Positions 23,458 to 30,507 of a DNA stretch of 57,092 nt are shown here, one piece after another (the first letter of the stretch is position 1; every line of letters starts with the position of its first letter). Position numbers and translations under genes: made by a program. The stretch is from an uncultured Oscillospiraceae bacterium. Its GTDB lineage: Bacteria; Bacillota; Clostridia; Oscillospirales; Oscillospiraceae. The notes under the pieces were generated by a model. That model saw only the letters and a program-made list of their open reading frames with translations, did no database searches and was not told the origin of the DNA. The DNA is taken from contig CAJOEH010000014.1 in the NCBI GenBank assembly GCA_905233385.1, positions 1 to 57,092 of the forward strand, given 5' to 3'.

Positions 23458-24624
23458 TCAGACGATCTCTTTCGCGAAGCTGTTGCCCGGGGTCTTGTAG
23501 TCCACGCCCAGCAGCTCTGTAATCGTCGCGGCGATGTCGCAGAAGCCGAGTCTGGTGCCGAGGTTGACCGGCTTGACCTTCGGGCCGGCGATCAGCAGCG
23601 GCACGTATTCGCGGGTATGGTCGGTCGTCGCGGTGTAGGCCGGATCGCAGCCGTGGTCGGCGGTGATCATGACGATGTCGTCCTCGCCCATCTTCTCCAT
23701 GAAGTCCTTGAACCAGCCGTCGAACTCCGTCAGCGCGGCGGCGTAGCCGTCGATGTTGCGGCGGTGGCCGTAGAGCATGTCGAAGTCGACCAGGTTGATG
23801 AAGCACAGGCCGTGGAAGTCGCGCTCGGCATAGCCCATCGTCTTGTTCATGCCGTCGGTGTTGCCCTTGGTGTAGACGTGCTCCGTCGTGCCGCGGCCGG
23901 CGAAGATATCAAAGATCTTGCCGACGGCCAGCATGTCCAGACCCGCGCCCTTGATGGCGTCGAGCATGGTCTCTGCGGGCGGCTCGAGGGAGAAGTCGTG
24001 ACGGTTGGAGGTGCGCTTGAAGCCGTCGGTCGGATTGCCGATGAACGGGCGCGCGATGACGCGGCCGACGCCGTGCTTGCCGACGAGCAGCTTTCTCGCG
24101 ATGCGGCAGTATTCATAGAGCTGTTCCGGCGGGACGAGGTCTTCGTGCGCGGCGATCTGGAAGACGGAGTCCGCGGAGGTGTAGACGATCAGGTCGCCGG
24201 TCTTCATGTGCTCTTCGCCGTACTTGTCGATGACTTCGGTGCCGGACCACGGGCCGTTCGCCAGCACGCCGCGGCCGGTCGCCTCACGGAAGGGCTTCAG
24301 GAGCTCTTCGGGGAAGCCGTTCGGGTAAGTGGGCAGCGGGTCCGGGGAGACCAGACCGGCGATCTCCCAATGGCCGATCGTCGTATCCTTGCCCATAGAG
24401 CGCTCCTGCAGGCGGCAGACGGCGCCCTTCGGCGCGTCCGTGCCCGGCAGGTAATCGACGTTGTCGATATTGCCGAGGCCGTAGGATAGCAGGGTCGGGA
24501 TGTGCAGCTTGTCGGAGGTGGAGCAGCTCTTCAGCGTGTTGACGCCGTAGTCGCCGAACTTCGCCGCGTCCGGCATTTCGCCGCAGCCGCAGGAATCGAG
24601 TACAAATAAAAATACGCGTTTCAT
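23458..24624 (-). CDS. deoB: Phosphopentomutase
   Basis: A 388-residue manganese-dependent enzyme of the alkaline-phosphatase superfamily. It interconverts (deoxy)ribose-1-phosphate and -5-phosphate, linking nucleoside phosphorolysis to the pentose phosphate and deoxyribose aldolase routes. Metal motifs: FLFVLDSCGCGEMPDA near residues 5-20, GKDTTIGHWEIAG near 78-90 (the phosphorylated Thr), the GRVIARPFIGNP segment, and VMITADHGCDPAYTATTDHTREY near 318-340. Length matches the family. It sits between deoD (31-base gap) and cdd (23-base gap) in one operon. Confidence 0.95.
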   Translation of the reverse strand: MKRVFLFVLDSCGCGEMPDAAKFGDYGVNTLKSCSTSDKLHIPTLLSYGLGNIDNVDYLPGTDAPKGAVCRLQERSMGKDTTIGHWEIAGLVSPDPLPTYPNGFPEELLKPFREATGRGVLANGPWSGTEVIDKYGEEHMKTGDLIVYTSADSVFQIAAHEDLVPPEQLYEYCRIARKLLVGKHGVGRVIARPFIGNPTDGFKRTSNRHDFSLEPPAETMLDAIKGAGLDMLAVGKIFDIFAGRGTTEHVYTKGNTDGMNKTMGYAERDFHGLCFINLVDFDMLYGHRRNIDGYAAALTEFDGWFKDFMEKMGEDDIVMITADHGCDPAYTATTDHTREYVPLLIAGPKVKPVNLGTRLGFCDIAATITELLGVDYKTPGNSFAKEIV

Positions 24625-24655
24625 AACTGTGATATTCTCCTTTCAGAAAATAAAA

Positions 24656-25396
24656 TTACTTTTCCAGTTTGACCGCCGTCTCCAGCGCGACCTGCATCAT
24701 CTCGCGGAAGGAGGTCTGGCGTTCTTCGCTCGACAGGTGCTCGTCCGTCAGGAGCTGATCGGAGATCGTGCAGATGCACAGCGCGTTTTTCTGCGCTCTG
24801 GCCGCGGTCATATACAGGCCGGCAGCCTCCATCTCCGCCGCCATGACGCCCATCTTCTGCCACGCGGGCACCATCGTCAGGATCTCCGGCATGCCGTCCT
24901 CGTCGTTGTAGAAGACGTCGTCCGAGAGGACGTTGCCGACGTGATAGGTCGCGCCGATCTGCTCGCAGGCTTCGACCGCTTTGCGGAGCATCTCAAAGGA
25001 CGCGATCGGCGCGAACTTCCCCGGCAGATGATAGTGATCCCCGAAGTTGGAATCGGTGCAGGCGCCCTGCGCGATCACGATGTCGCGGAGCTTGATGTCC
25101 GCGCGCATCGCGCCGGCGGAGCCGATGCGCATGATATTCTCCACGCCGAATACGTTGAACAATTCGTAGGAATAGATGCCGATGGACGGGATACCCATGC
25201 CGGACGCCATGACGGAGACCTTCACGCCCTTATAGGTGCCGGTGTAGCCCTGCACGCCGCGGACGTTGTTGACGAGCTTCGCGTTCTCCAGAAAATTCTC
25301 CGCGATGAACTTCGAGCGGAGCGGATCGCCGGGCATCAGAACGGTCCGGCCGAAATCCTCCGGCGTCGCCTTGATATGCGGGGTCGGATAATCCAT
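24656..25396 (-). CDS. deoD: Purine nucleoside phosphorylase, DeoD type
   Basis: A 246-residue member of the hexameric NP-I family. It cleaves purine (deoxy)nucleosides with phosphate to base and (deoxy)ribose-1-phosphate, which DeoB then uses. Motifs: VLMPGDPLRSKFIAE near residues 19-33 (phosphate-binding G-D-P-x-R), MGIPSIGIYSYEL near 67-79, RIGSAGAM near 90-97, and the MEAAG segment near 186-190 that contacts ribose. TISDQLLTDE carries the catalytic aspartate. The start at 25396 follows AAAGGGGAGAG and gives the standard length; a longer frame to 25681 is a shadow of tdk. Confidence 0.94.
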   Translation of the reverse strand: MDYPTPHIKATPEDFGRTVLMPGDPLRSKFIAENFLENAKLVNNVRGVQGYTGTYKGVKVSVMASGMGIPSIGIYSYELFNVFGVENIMRIGSAGAMRADIKLRDIVIAQGACTDSNFGDHYHLPGKFAPIASFEMLRKAVEACEQIGATYHVGNVLSDDVFYNDEDGMPEILTMVPAWQKMGVMAAEMEAAGLYMTAARAQKNALCICTISDQLLTDEHLSSEERQTSFREMMQVALETAVKLEK

Positions 25397-25410
25397 TCGC
25401 CTCTCCCCTT

Positions 25411-26007
25411 TCAGTGCGTGTGGAGCTTGACGACCCGGTGCTCCTTGATGCTCTTGACGTAGCAGCGGTGGCACATGGCGATGTACGCGTCGTTGCCGCC
25501 GAGCAGCACCTGATCGCCCTGTGTCACGACGTGGCCGCTGCCGTCGATACGGGCGTTCACGGTCGCCTTCGCGCCGCAGTCGCAGATCGTCTTGATCTCT
25601 TCGATGTTGTCCGCGATCTCCAACAGACGCGCGCTGCCCGGGAAGGCCTTCGTCAAGAAGTCCGTCCGCAGGCCGAAGCACAGCACGGGCGCGTTGAAAT
25701 CATCGACGATCCTGCGGAGCTGGTCGATCTGCTCCGGCGTGAAGAACTGGCATTCGTCGACGATCACGACGTCCGTGTCGCGGCGGGAAGCGAACAGCGC
25801 GTAGATGTCCTGCTGCGGCGCGATCGTCTCCGCCTCGGCCTCCAGACCGATGCGCGAACGGATCGTGCAGAGGCCGTCGCGCTGATCCGTCACGGGCTTG
25901 AGCAGCCAGACGCGCAGGTCGTTTTCCTCATAGTTGTATTTTGTGATCAGGGCCTGCGCCGTTTTCGAGGAGCCCATCGCTCCGTATTTGAAATACAGTT
26001 TTGCCAC
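25411..26007 (-). CDS. tdk: Thymidine kinase
   Basis: A 198-residue type II thymidine kinase that makes dTMP from thymidine and deoxyuridine. Walker A reads GAMGSSKTAQAL near residues 9-20, Walker B is VVIVDECQFF near 80-89, and the Lasso region plus four cysteines (CDCGAKA..., CHRC) forms the structural zinc site. The start codon is GTG at 26007, with a weak GGGGGTT upstream; no ATG alternative fits the P-loop at the N-terminus. It is the first gene of the nucleoside salvage operon, with a good sigma-A promoter. Confidence 0.94.
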   Translation of the reverse strand: MAKLYFKYGAMGSSKTAQALITKYNYEENDLRVWLLKPVTDQRDGLCTIRSRIGLEAEAETIAPQQDIYALFASRRDTDVVIVDECQFFTPEQIDQLRRIVDDFNAPVLCFGLRTDFLTKAFPGSARLLEIADNIEEIKTICDCGAKATVNARIDGSGHVVTQGDQVLLGGNDAYIAMCHRCYVKSIKEHRVVKLHTH

Positions 26008-26041
26008 GGATAAACCCCCATTGTATTTTTATTGCCTATTT

Positions 26042-26070
26042 ATTATACAAGATGCGCAGGCTTTATGCAA
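26042..26070 (-). promoter_or_regulatory. Predicted promoter of the tdk-deoD-deoB-cdd operon
   Basis: On the minus strand TTGCAT (26065-26070) and TATAAT (26042-26047) are 17 bases apart. Confidence 0.7.
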
Positions 26071-26160
26071 GTAAAACTATAACGAATGGAAAATCGGCGG
26101 CAAAATTGGAGGTTTTGTCAAAAATCATCTTTGTTTTTTGTGAAAATAGCCATCCGCCAC

Positions 26161-26189
26161 TTGACGGACGCCGCTGCGGATGATAGAAT
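26161..26189 (+). promoter_or_regulatory. Predicted tRNA-Leu promoter
   Basis: TTGACG (26161-26166) and TAGAAT (26184-26189) are 17 bases apart; transcription would start a few bases before the tRNA. Confidence 0.65.
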
Positions 26190-26201
26190 ACGAGAGCACC
26201 C

Positions 26202-26288
26202 GCCGCTGTGGTGGAATAGGCAGACACAAGGGACTTAAAATCCCTCGCCGTAAAAAGCGTACCGGTTCGACCCCGGTCAGCGGCACCA
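26202..26288 (+). tRNA. tRNA-Leu (anticodon UAA)
   Basis: The acceptor stem GCCGCTG (26202-26208) pairs with CAGCGGC (26278-26284), discriminator A, and CCA is encoded. The anticodon loop CTTAAAA gives UAA. The long variable arm (CGCCGTAAAAAGCG) marks a class II tRNA, and the T arm is CCGGTTCGACCCCGG. A terminator follows at once. The last 18 bases before CCA are duplicated 173 bases further on. Confidence 0.95.
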
Positions 26289-26289
26289 T

Positions 26290-26323
26290 AAAATGAGGCC
26301 GCCCGTTTGGGCGGTCTCATTTT
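26290..26323 (+). terminator. tRNA-Leu terminator
   Basis: A 15-bp stem with one wobble pair (AAAATGAGGCCGCCC paired with GGGCGGTCTCATTTT) around GTTT, immediately after the CCA end. Confidence 0.8.
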
Positions 26324-26359
26324 ATATTCGGAAAGATGGCCCGGGGTCGAACGGGAATT

Positions 26360-26435
26360 GCAACAGTCCTGCAGACTGTTGCATCGACCGGTGCAAACAC
26401 TGGTCGATCCCTCAATTTTTGCCGCAGGCAAAAAT
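26360..26435. repeat. Three consecutive hairpins downstream of tRNA-Leu
   Basis: Hairpins at 26360-26382 (GCAACAGTC...GACTGTTGC), 26383-26408 (ATCGACCGGTG...CACTGGTCGAT) and 26415-26435 (ATTTTTGCC...GGCAAAAAT) lie nose to tail between the tRNA and its duplicated 3' end. They are preceded by CCGGGGTCGAACGGG, which resembles a T arm read on the minus strand. They may be remnants of tRNA-associated or phage attachment sequence. Confidence 0.5.
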
Positions 26436-26440
26436 GCAGG

Positions 26441-26458
26441 CGACCCCGGTCAGCGGCA
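26441..26458 (+). repeat. Duplicated tRNA-Leu 3' end (putative attachment site)
   Basis: An 18-base exact copy of tRNA positions 26268-26285 (CGACCCCGGTCAGCGGCA). It is followed by sequence still resembling the tRNA's downstream flank (AGAATGAG against ATAAAATGAG). Such direct repeats of a tRNA 3' end next to an integrase gene are the normal footprint of site-specific integration. Confidence 0.65.
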
Positions 26459-26462
26459 ACAG

Positions 26463-26486
26463 AATGAGGCACTTTTGTGCCTCATT
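26463..26486 (-). terminator. Hairpin terminator at the end of the integrase remnant
   Basis: A 10-bp stem AATGAGGCAC/GTGCCTCATT around TTTT, with a T run after it on the plus strand. It lies 3 bases past the integrase stop on the minus strand. Confidence 0.6.
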
Positions 26487-26488
26487 TT

Positions 26489-26779
26489 TTATGCGTTGGA
26501 GAACAGTTTGGAGATCGTTTCTGCGGATACTTCCTTTGATTTGCTGTCCAGATGCGCATAGATGTTCGCCGTCGTGGAGTAATTGCTGTGGCCGAGCCAT
26601 TCCTGTATCTGCTTCATTGGAACGCCGTTGGAAAGAAGCAATGATGCGCAGCTATGCCGCAGATCGTGGAAGCGGATCTGGCGCAGATGGTTTTTTCCCA
26701 GCAGCGCATGAAAATGCGTTGTCAGAGAATCCGGTTTGATCAACTCCCCTATCTGATTGACATAGATATAATACCTCAA
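26489..26779 (-). pseudogene. Truncated tyrosine recombinase (integrase) C-terminus
   Basis: About 96 residues, matching only the C-terminal half of a phage/ICE-type integrase catalytic domain. Visible are IRFHDLRHSCASLLLSNG (the H-x-L-R-H box), then EWLGHSNYSTTANIYAHL (the second histidine and the nucleophilic tyrosine). The N-terminal arm-binding and core-binding domains and the first catalytic arginine are absent. The frame opens only with TTG where it touches the stop of the upstream regulator gene, so the 5' part has been deleted and the enzyme should be inactive. Its end lies 30 bases from the duplicated tRNA tail, as expected for an integrase beside its attachment site. Confidence 0.8.
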
Positions 26780-27426
26780 TTTGTGTAATAATCTTTCGCT
26801 TCGTTTGCAAGCCGTTCGAAACGCTCCTGAAACTCTGGAGCGACGAAAAGGCCGCTGAAACTCTCGTTGTTGGAATAATAATATCTGCTCACGGCTTCGG
26901 TGATGCCCTGCATATCCAGGATCGCTTCGTTGGCAAGCGCATCGGAGAGGGTTCTGTTGAAATTCGTATAGCGAAGGCCGTTCTTTTCCTCGATACAGTA
27001 TTGGCTCACCTTGTTGCCGAGCAGAACAACGCCGTTATAATTTGCTGCCGCGTCGTCGCCGTAGACCCATACGATATACTCGTCGCTCCGCCCGCCGAAA
27101 CTGCCCTGACACATCAGCGCTTCGTCCAAAGCAAAAACGACGTTTTCGCCGATCCGATCACGGACCGCCTTCAGCCAAGAAATCGCGCCGACGTAATCGC
27201 TTCTCCTGGGGAGATTGTGCTTGTGCGGGTCGTACTTTGGCAAAGCCGCTGTCTTGCGGTTGACGAGATCCTCGCGGATACGGCTTTCCAAAAGCTTTAA
27301 AATGTATTCCGGCGGCTTGCGAAGCCCGGTTTCCCAGTTTTGTACAGTACGAAATGGAATGTTATATCTGGCCGCGAACTCGCTTTGTGTATCGCCGAGC
27401 TGCGTTCTCATTTCACGTAGGTCCAT
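26776..27426 (-). CDS. XRE-type helix-turn-helix protein with unknown C-terminal domain
   Basis: A 216-residue protein. Residues 1-55 form a Cro/CI-type helix-turn-helix (LGDTQSEFAARYNIPFRTVQNWETGLRKPPEYILKLL). The rest is an uncharacterised domain with VVFALDEALMCQGSFGGRSDEYIVWVYGDD and an apparent C-terminal helix rich in charged residues; no enzyme motif is seen. The start at 27426 follows GCGAGGTGA. It is preceded by a consensus promoter whose spacer holds an inverted repeat, suggesting self-repression. The downstream partner, often a toxin gene in such loci, has been replaced by the truncated integrase. Role in the integrated element or a toxin-antitoxin remnant is inference. Confidence 0.65.
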   Translation of the reverse strand: MDLREMRTQLGDTQSEFAARYNIPFRTVQNWETGLRKPPEYILKLLESRIREDLVNRKTAALPKYDPHKHNLPRRSDYVGAISWLKAVRDRIGENVVFALDEALMCQGSFGGRSDEYIVWVYGDDAAANYNGVVLLGNKVSQYCIEEKNGLRYTNFNRTLSDALANEAILDMQGITEAVSRYYYSNNESFSGLFVAPEFQERFERLANEAKDYYTN

Positions 27427-27444
27427 AACAATCACCTCGCCACG

Positions 27445-27473
27445 ATAATACACCCAATGAGTGTATAAGTCAA
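27445..27473 (-). promoter_or_regulatory. Promoter and likely operator of the XRE regulator
   Basis: On the minus strand TTGACT (27468-27473) and TATTAT (27445-27450) are 17 bases apart. ATACAC (27448-27453) and GTGTAT (27461-27466) form an inverted repeat across the spacer and -10 box, where a repressor would block RNA polymerase. Beyond this, 27474-27610 is AT-rich with two copies of a TTGC(G/A)CC(A/G)CGGATGT motif (27524, 27561) and no gene. Confidence 0.6.
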
Positions 27474-27614
27474 GAGCCAATTGGGATTTTTTACAACATT
27501 TCTGTGTCATTTTCAATCGCATTTGCGCCACGGATGTGTTTTCGCTTATTTTATTGCAATTGCACCGCGGATGTATTTTTGAGTTGAGATAGGAGATTGC
27601 CATCTTGGCAAAAA

Positions 27615-27660
27615 ATAAACCATAAGCATACTGCAAGCAAAAAGTATGCTTATGGTTTAT
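27615..27660 (-). terminator. Long hairpin terminator of the ATPase gene
   Basis: Two perfect 18-base arms (27615-27632 and 27643-27660) around GCAAGCAAAA. On the minus strand TTTTTGCC follows. It lies about 95 bases past the ATPase stop; nothing else is seen in between. Confidence 0.7.
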
Positions 27661-27754
27661 GGAATGGTTGCAACGTTGCAAGTGCATCAGATTTTTGATT
27701 CATATCCGGGCCATGCAGATTCGGCACTTGCGGCATTCCGTATTCCCCTACCGA

Positions 27755-29029
27755 TCAATTCTTCAAGCAACCGATCGGAACGACGAAGACGCCATCCCTG
27801 CGGCGGTATGCATAATCGCCGGTGCCGGTCAAAACCATCAGGAACGACGGGGCATTCATCTTATCTGTGTCTATTTTTGCTTCCATCGCTTTCAGATTTT
27901 TGGCGCCTTCCTCGATCAGTTTGTCGCCGCCGAGTTTGATTTCGATCAGACCAAATTTGCCGTTCCTCAGATGGACCACGGCGTCACATTCCTGCCCGTC
28001 CTTGTCGCGGTAATGATACACTTCTCCGTTCAGCGCGTCGGCAAACACACGAAGATCCCGGACGCAAAGCGTTTCAAAGAGGAAGCCGAAGGTTTTCAAA
28101 TCGTTCACCAGATCGTTCGGTCCGATCCCGAGCGCCGCCGCTGCGATTGAGGGGTCGACATAGTAGCGCGTATCTGACGAACGGATCGCCGTCTTAGAGC
28201 GCAGGTTCGGATTCCAGGCGGGCATATCTTCAACGACGAAAATCTTTTTAAGCGCGCTGAGGTAAGACGCCACCGTTTCCTCGTTGATCGGTGTTTCATC
28301 ATTCGCGGCGATGTCCTGCGCGAGAACGGTGTTCGGCACCTGACCTCCCTGATTTCGTGCGAAGGAACGCATTAGGCGGCGAACTCGTTCGGGATTCTTC
28401 TGCACGTTATCGGCGCGGTTGATATCGGAATGGACCACAGCGTCATAATAATCCTGCGCCTGATCCAAAGCGATTTCGTCGCGCAAATCGACCGCTTGCG
28501 GCCATCCGCCGCGGCATACCAGAAATGCCAGATGGTCTATGCTCAACTCCGAACCGCCATCGATAGAAGCTGCACCGTCAAAGAGCGATTTCAGGCTGAC
28601 GTCTCCGGTTGAGTCGCCCGATTCATACAAACTCATCGGGCGCATCGTCAACCAGGTAAACCGTCCGGTGCCGGAATGGGTGATCTCCTTTGTGTCAGCG
28701 GGGACTGCAGAGCCGGTCAGCACGAACTGCCCAAGCTCGCTGCGGTGATCTACCTCAAAACGGATCGCATCCCAAAGCTTCGGCGCAAGCTGCCACTCAT
28801 CAATCAGCCGGGGCGCAGCGCCTGCCAGCAATCGCTTCGGGTTCAATTCCGACATGGAAATGTTTTGCTCTTTCTTCTCAGGATCGTCCATATACAAAAC
28901 GCTGGCCGCGATCTGTTCGGCAGTTGTCGTCTTTCCGCACCACTTCGGCCCTTCGATCAGGACGGCGCCTTTGCCCTCCAGCTTGCGTTTCAGAATATCG
29001 TCTGCGATTCTCTTCCTGTAATTTTTCAT
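27755..29029 (-). CDS. ATP-binding protein of the AAA_14/DUF4143 type
   Basis: A 424-residue protein. The N-terminal AAA-type ATPase has Walker A LIEGPKWCGKTTTAEQ near residues 25-40 and Walker B-like RLIDEWQLAPKLWDAIR near 74-90, with sensor segment FVLTGSAVPAD. The C-terminal DUF4143 part contains a nuclease-like signature: RDKDGQECDAVVHLRNGKFGLIEIKLGG (D...E-x-K, near 350-378), as in restriction-endonuclease folds. These proteins are common in accessory regions of bacteria and archaea, with unknown function. The start at 29029 is chosen over 29074 on motif position, although its ribosome site (AGGTGC) is weak. Lower GC than the core genes supports acquisition. Confidence 0.8.
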   Translation of the reverse strand: MKNYRKRIADDILKRKLEGKGAVLIEGPKWCGKTTTAEQIAASVLYMDDPEKKEQNISMSELNPKRLLAGAAPRLIDEWQLAPKLWDAIRFEVDHRSELGQFVLTGSAVPADTKEITHSGTGRFTWLTMRPMSLYESGDSTGDVSLKSLFDGAASIDGGSELSIDHLAFLVCRGGWPQAVDLRDEIALDQAQDYYDAVVHSDINRADNVQKNPERVRRLMRSFARNQGGQVPNTVLAQDIAANDETPINEETVASYLSALKKIFVVEDMPAWNPNLRSKTAIRSSDTRYYVDPSIAAAALGIGPNDLVNDLKTFGFLFETLCVRDLRVFADALNGEVYHYRDKDGQECDAVVHLRNGKFGLIEIKLGGDKLIEEGAKNLKAMEAKIDTDKMNAPSFLMVLTGTGDYAYRRRDGVFVVPIGCLKN

Positions 29030-29061
29030 TTTCAGCACCTCTGGCTTCTGACAGTGTCTAT

Positions 29062-29090
29062 AGTTTACACGCAAATTATGAAGATTGCAA
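29062..29090 (-). promoter_or_regulatory. Predicted promoter of the ATPase gene
   Basis: On the minus strand TTGCAA (29085-29090) and TAAACT (29062-29067) are 17 bases apart. Confidence 0.5.
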
Positions 29091-29093
29091 CAT

Positions 29094-29136
29094 TTTTCCG
29101 ACGATTGGCGAAAAATTTTTCCGACGATTGGCGAAA
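29094..29136. repeat. Two 20-base direct repeats upstream of the ATPase promoter
   Basis: TTTTCCGACGATTGGCGAAA occurs exactly at 29094-29113 and 29117-29136 (period 23), with a partial third copy at 29141-29150. They lie directly upstream of the -35 box, where a regulator or RNA polymerase alpha subunit would bind. Confidence 0.7.
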
Positions 29137-29181
29137 TTTCTTTCCGATGCTTGTAGATGATGAAACGACTGCCGTGCAGCA

Positions 29182-29218
29182 GTCAAGAAAAGTGGACACA
29201 AAAAAATTATTTCAGATA
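29182..29218. mobile_element. Possible solo IS3-type end and repeat relics
   Basis: GTCAAGAAAAGTGGACAC followed by an A-rich run closely resembles the IS3-family end at 57002-57030. No transposase is found here. At 29308-29323 a CGACCTCGCAATGACA stretch resembles the right end of the GTCATTGC repeat family. The remaining 29220-29340 is AT-rich with no gene seen. Confidence 0.4.
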
Positions 29219-29342
29219 GTTTTTTCAAAAGTGAACATAGACCGCATTTTTACGGGTTTCGTTTTTTAAAAAGTAGCTTTGTCCAAATTTATTATACCAC
29301 CTTCGCGACCTCGCAATGACATGCAGCTGCGAAATATACAGC

Positions 29343-29375
29343 AACGCCGCAGGACCGATACGGTCCTGCGGCGTT
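29343..29375 (-). terminator. Terminator of the small SLH protein gene
   Basis: A 15-bp perfect stem (29343-29357 and 29361-29375) around a short loop, 15 bases past the stop. Confidence 0.7.
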
Positions 29376-29389
29376 TGTGCTCTTTTCAA

Positions 29390-30403
29390 TTACGGGATCG
29401 GATACGCTTCGCAGAAGCGGTGGAGGATCGCGGCGATCTGGCAGCGAGTGGCGTGATCCTGCGGATAGAGGAACTTGCCCTGCTCGTTGTCGACGCCGGT
29501 GATGATGCCCTTGGCGAACGCCCAGCTCAGCGGCGTGAGCGCCCAGTCGGAGACCTTGGCATTATCCGTGAAGCCCGCAAGCATCACGCCCTCGGAAACG
29601 TCGCGGCCGAGGGAATCTGCAAAGCGGTAGAGGATCGCTGCGAGCTGCTCGCGGGTGACGGGCGTGTTCGGCTCGAAGGTCGTGGCAGTCATACCGTTGA
29701 CGACCTTGACGTGGGCAGCCCACCTGACCGCCTGCGAGTACCACTCATCGTCCGGCACGTCCGTAAACGGGCAGGGTACGACGCCGCCCGGCTCGCCGAG
29801 CAGACGGAACAGAACGGTGACGACCATGGCTCTGGTGCAGGTGCCGTTCGGGTCGAACAGGCCTTCGCCGACGCCGTTCATCATCCCGTTCTGGAAGACG
29901 TATTCCACGTCCTTGTAGAACCAGTCGGCAGGCGTGACGTCCTTGAAGTCCATCTTGAGCGCCACGGTCTGCGGATAACCGATGTAGAGATTAAAGTACA
30001 GCGCACCGTCCGTTTGCACGGCGAGGTCTTCGACCTTGTAGTGCGCCAGGCCGTCCACCGAGATCGTCGGCAGATTCTTACTGTCAAAGATTTCGTGTTC
30101 GTTCGCGGGATAGAGCCACAGTTCGTAGCGGTACGCCGTTTCAAACGCAAAAGTCGGATGCTCCGACATCTGGGGCGTCATCTTCCAGCCGCCGCCGTTG
30201 TCGTAGAAGATGTTCATGCTCATGAGCACGTAATCGGCATCTTTGAACGCATGCAGATTGAGGTCCTCGATCCGCGCGCCGACCTCGAAGCTGCCGCCGC
30301 AGAGCAGGTAAACGTCCGAGATGATATCGACCGCCGAGGCCGTCATCGCTAAGAGAGAGCAGAGAATGCAGATCACTAACAGAGCGCTGAGAACTTTTTT
30401 CAT
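29390..30403 (-). CDS. Secreted protein with three C-terminal S-layer homology domains
   Basis: A 337-residue exported protein. A signal peptide (residues 1-25, cleaved near TASAV) is followed by about 125 residues of an unrecognised beta-rich domain (with FEVGARIEDLNLHAFKDADYVLMSMNIFYDN). Then come three SLH domains (near residues 153-335) with the landmarks FKDVTPADWFYKDVEYVFQ, FTDVPDDEWYSQAVRWAA and FTDNAKVSDWALTPLSWAF, each with (T/S)R-x-Q/M-x-x-x-(I/V)-L-(F/Y/H)-R. SLH domains bind pyruvylated secondary wall polymers, so it should sit in the cell wall. AAAGGAGATA precedes the ATG. Confidence 0.85.
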   Translation of the reverse strand: MKKVLSALLVICILCSLLAMTASAVDIISDVYLLCGGSFEVGARIEDLNLHAFKDADYVLMSMNIFYDNGGGWKMTPQMSEHPTFAFETAYRYELWLYPANEHEIFDSKNLPTISVDGLAHYKVEDLAVQTDGALYFNLYIGYPQTVALKMDFKDVTPADWFYKDVEYVFQNGMMNGVGEGLFDPNGTCTRAMVVTVLFRLLGEPGGVVPCPFTDVPDDEWYSQAVRWAAHVKVVNGMTATTFEPNTPVTREQLAAILYRFADSLGRDVSEGVMLAGFTDNAKVSDWALTPLSWAFAKGIITGVDNEQGKFLYPQDHATRCQIAAILHRFCEAYPIP

Positions 30404-30476
30404 AGCAATATCTCCTTTTCAAAAAAGTAAGGTTGTCCTATTGCTATTATAAATGATACGGTACAGAATTGCAAGC

Positions 30477-30507
30477 AAAAAGCAGACCGTCAGGCGGTCT
30501 GCTTTTT
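30477..30507 (-). terminator. Terminator overlapping the end of the YibE/F gene
   Basis: A 13-bp perfect stem (30477-30489 and 30495-30507) whose loop holds the stop codon of the YibE/F gene. A T-rich stretch follows on the minus strand. Confidence 0.7.

Noticed and set aside
26436-26460. A second tRNA gene downstream of tRNA-Leu
   Set aside because: Only the 3' 18 bases are present; there is no anticodon arm or 5' acceptor strand, so it is a duplicated tail and not a gene.
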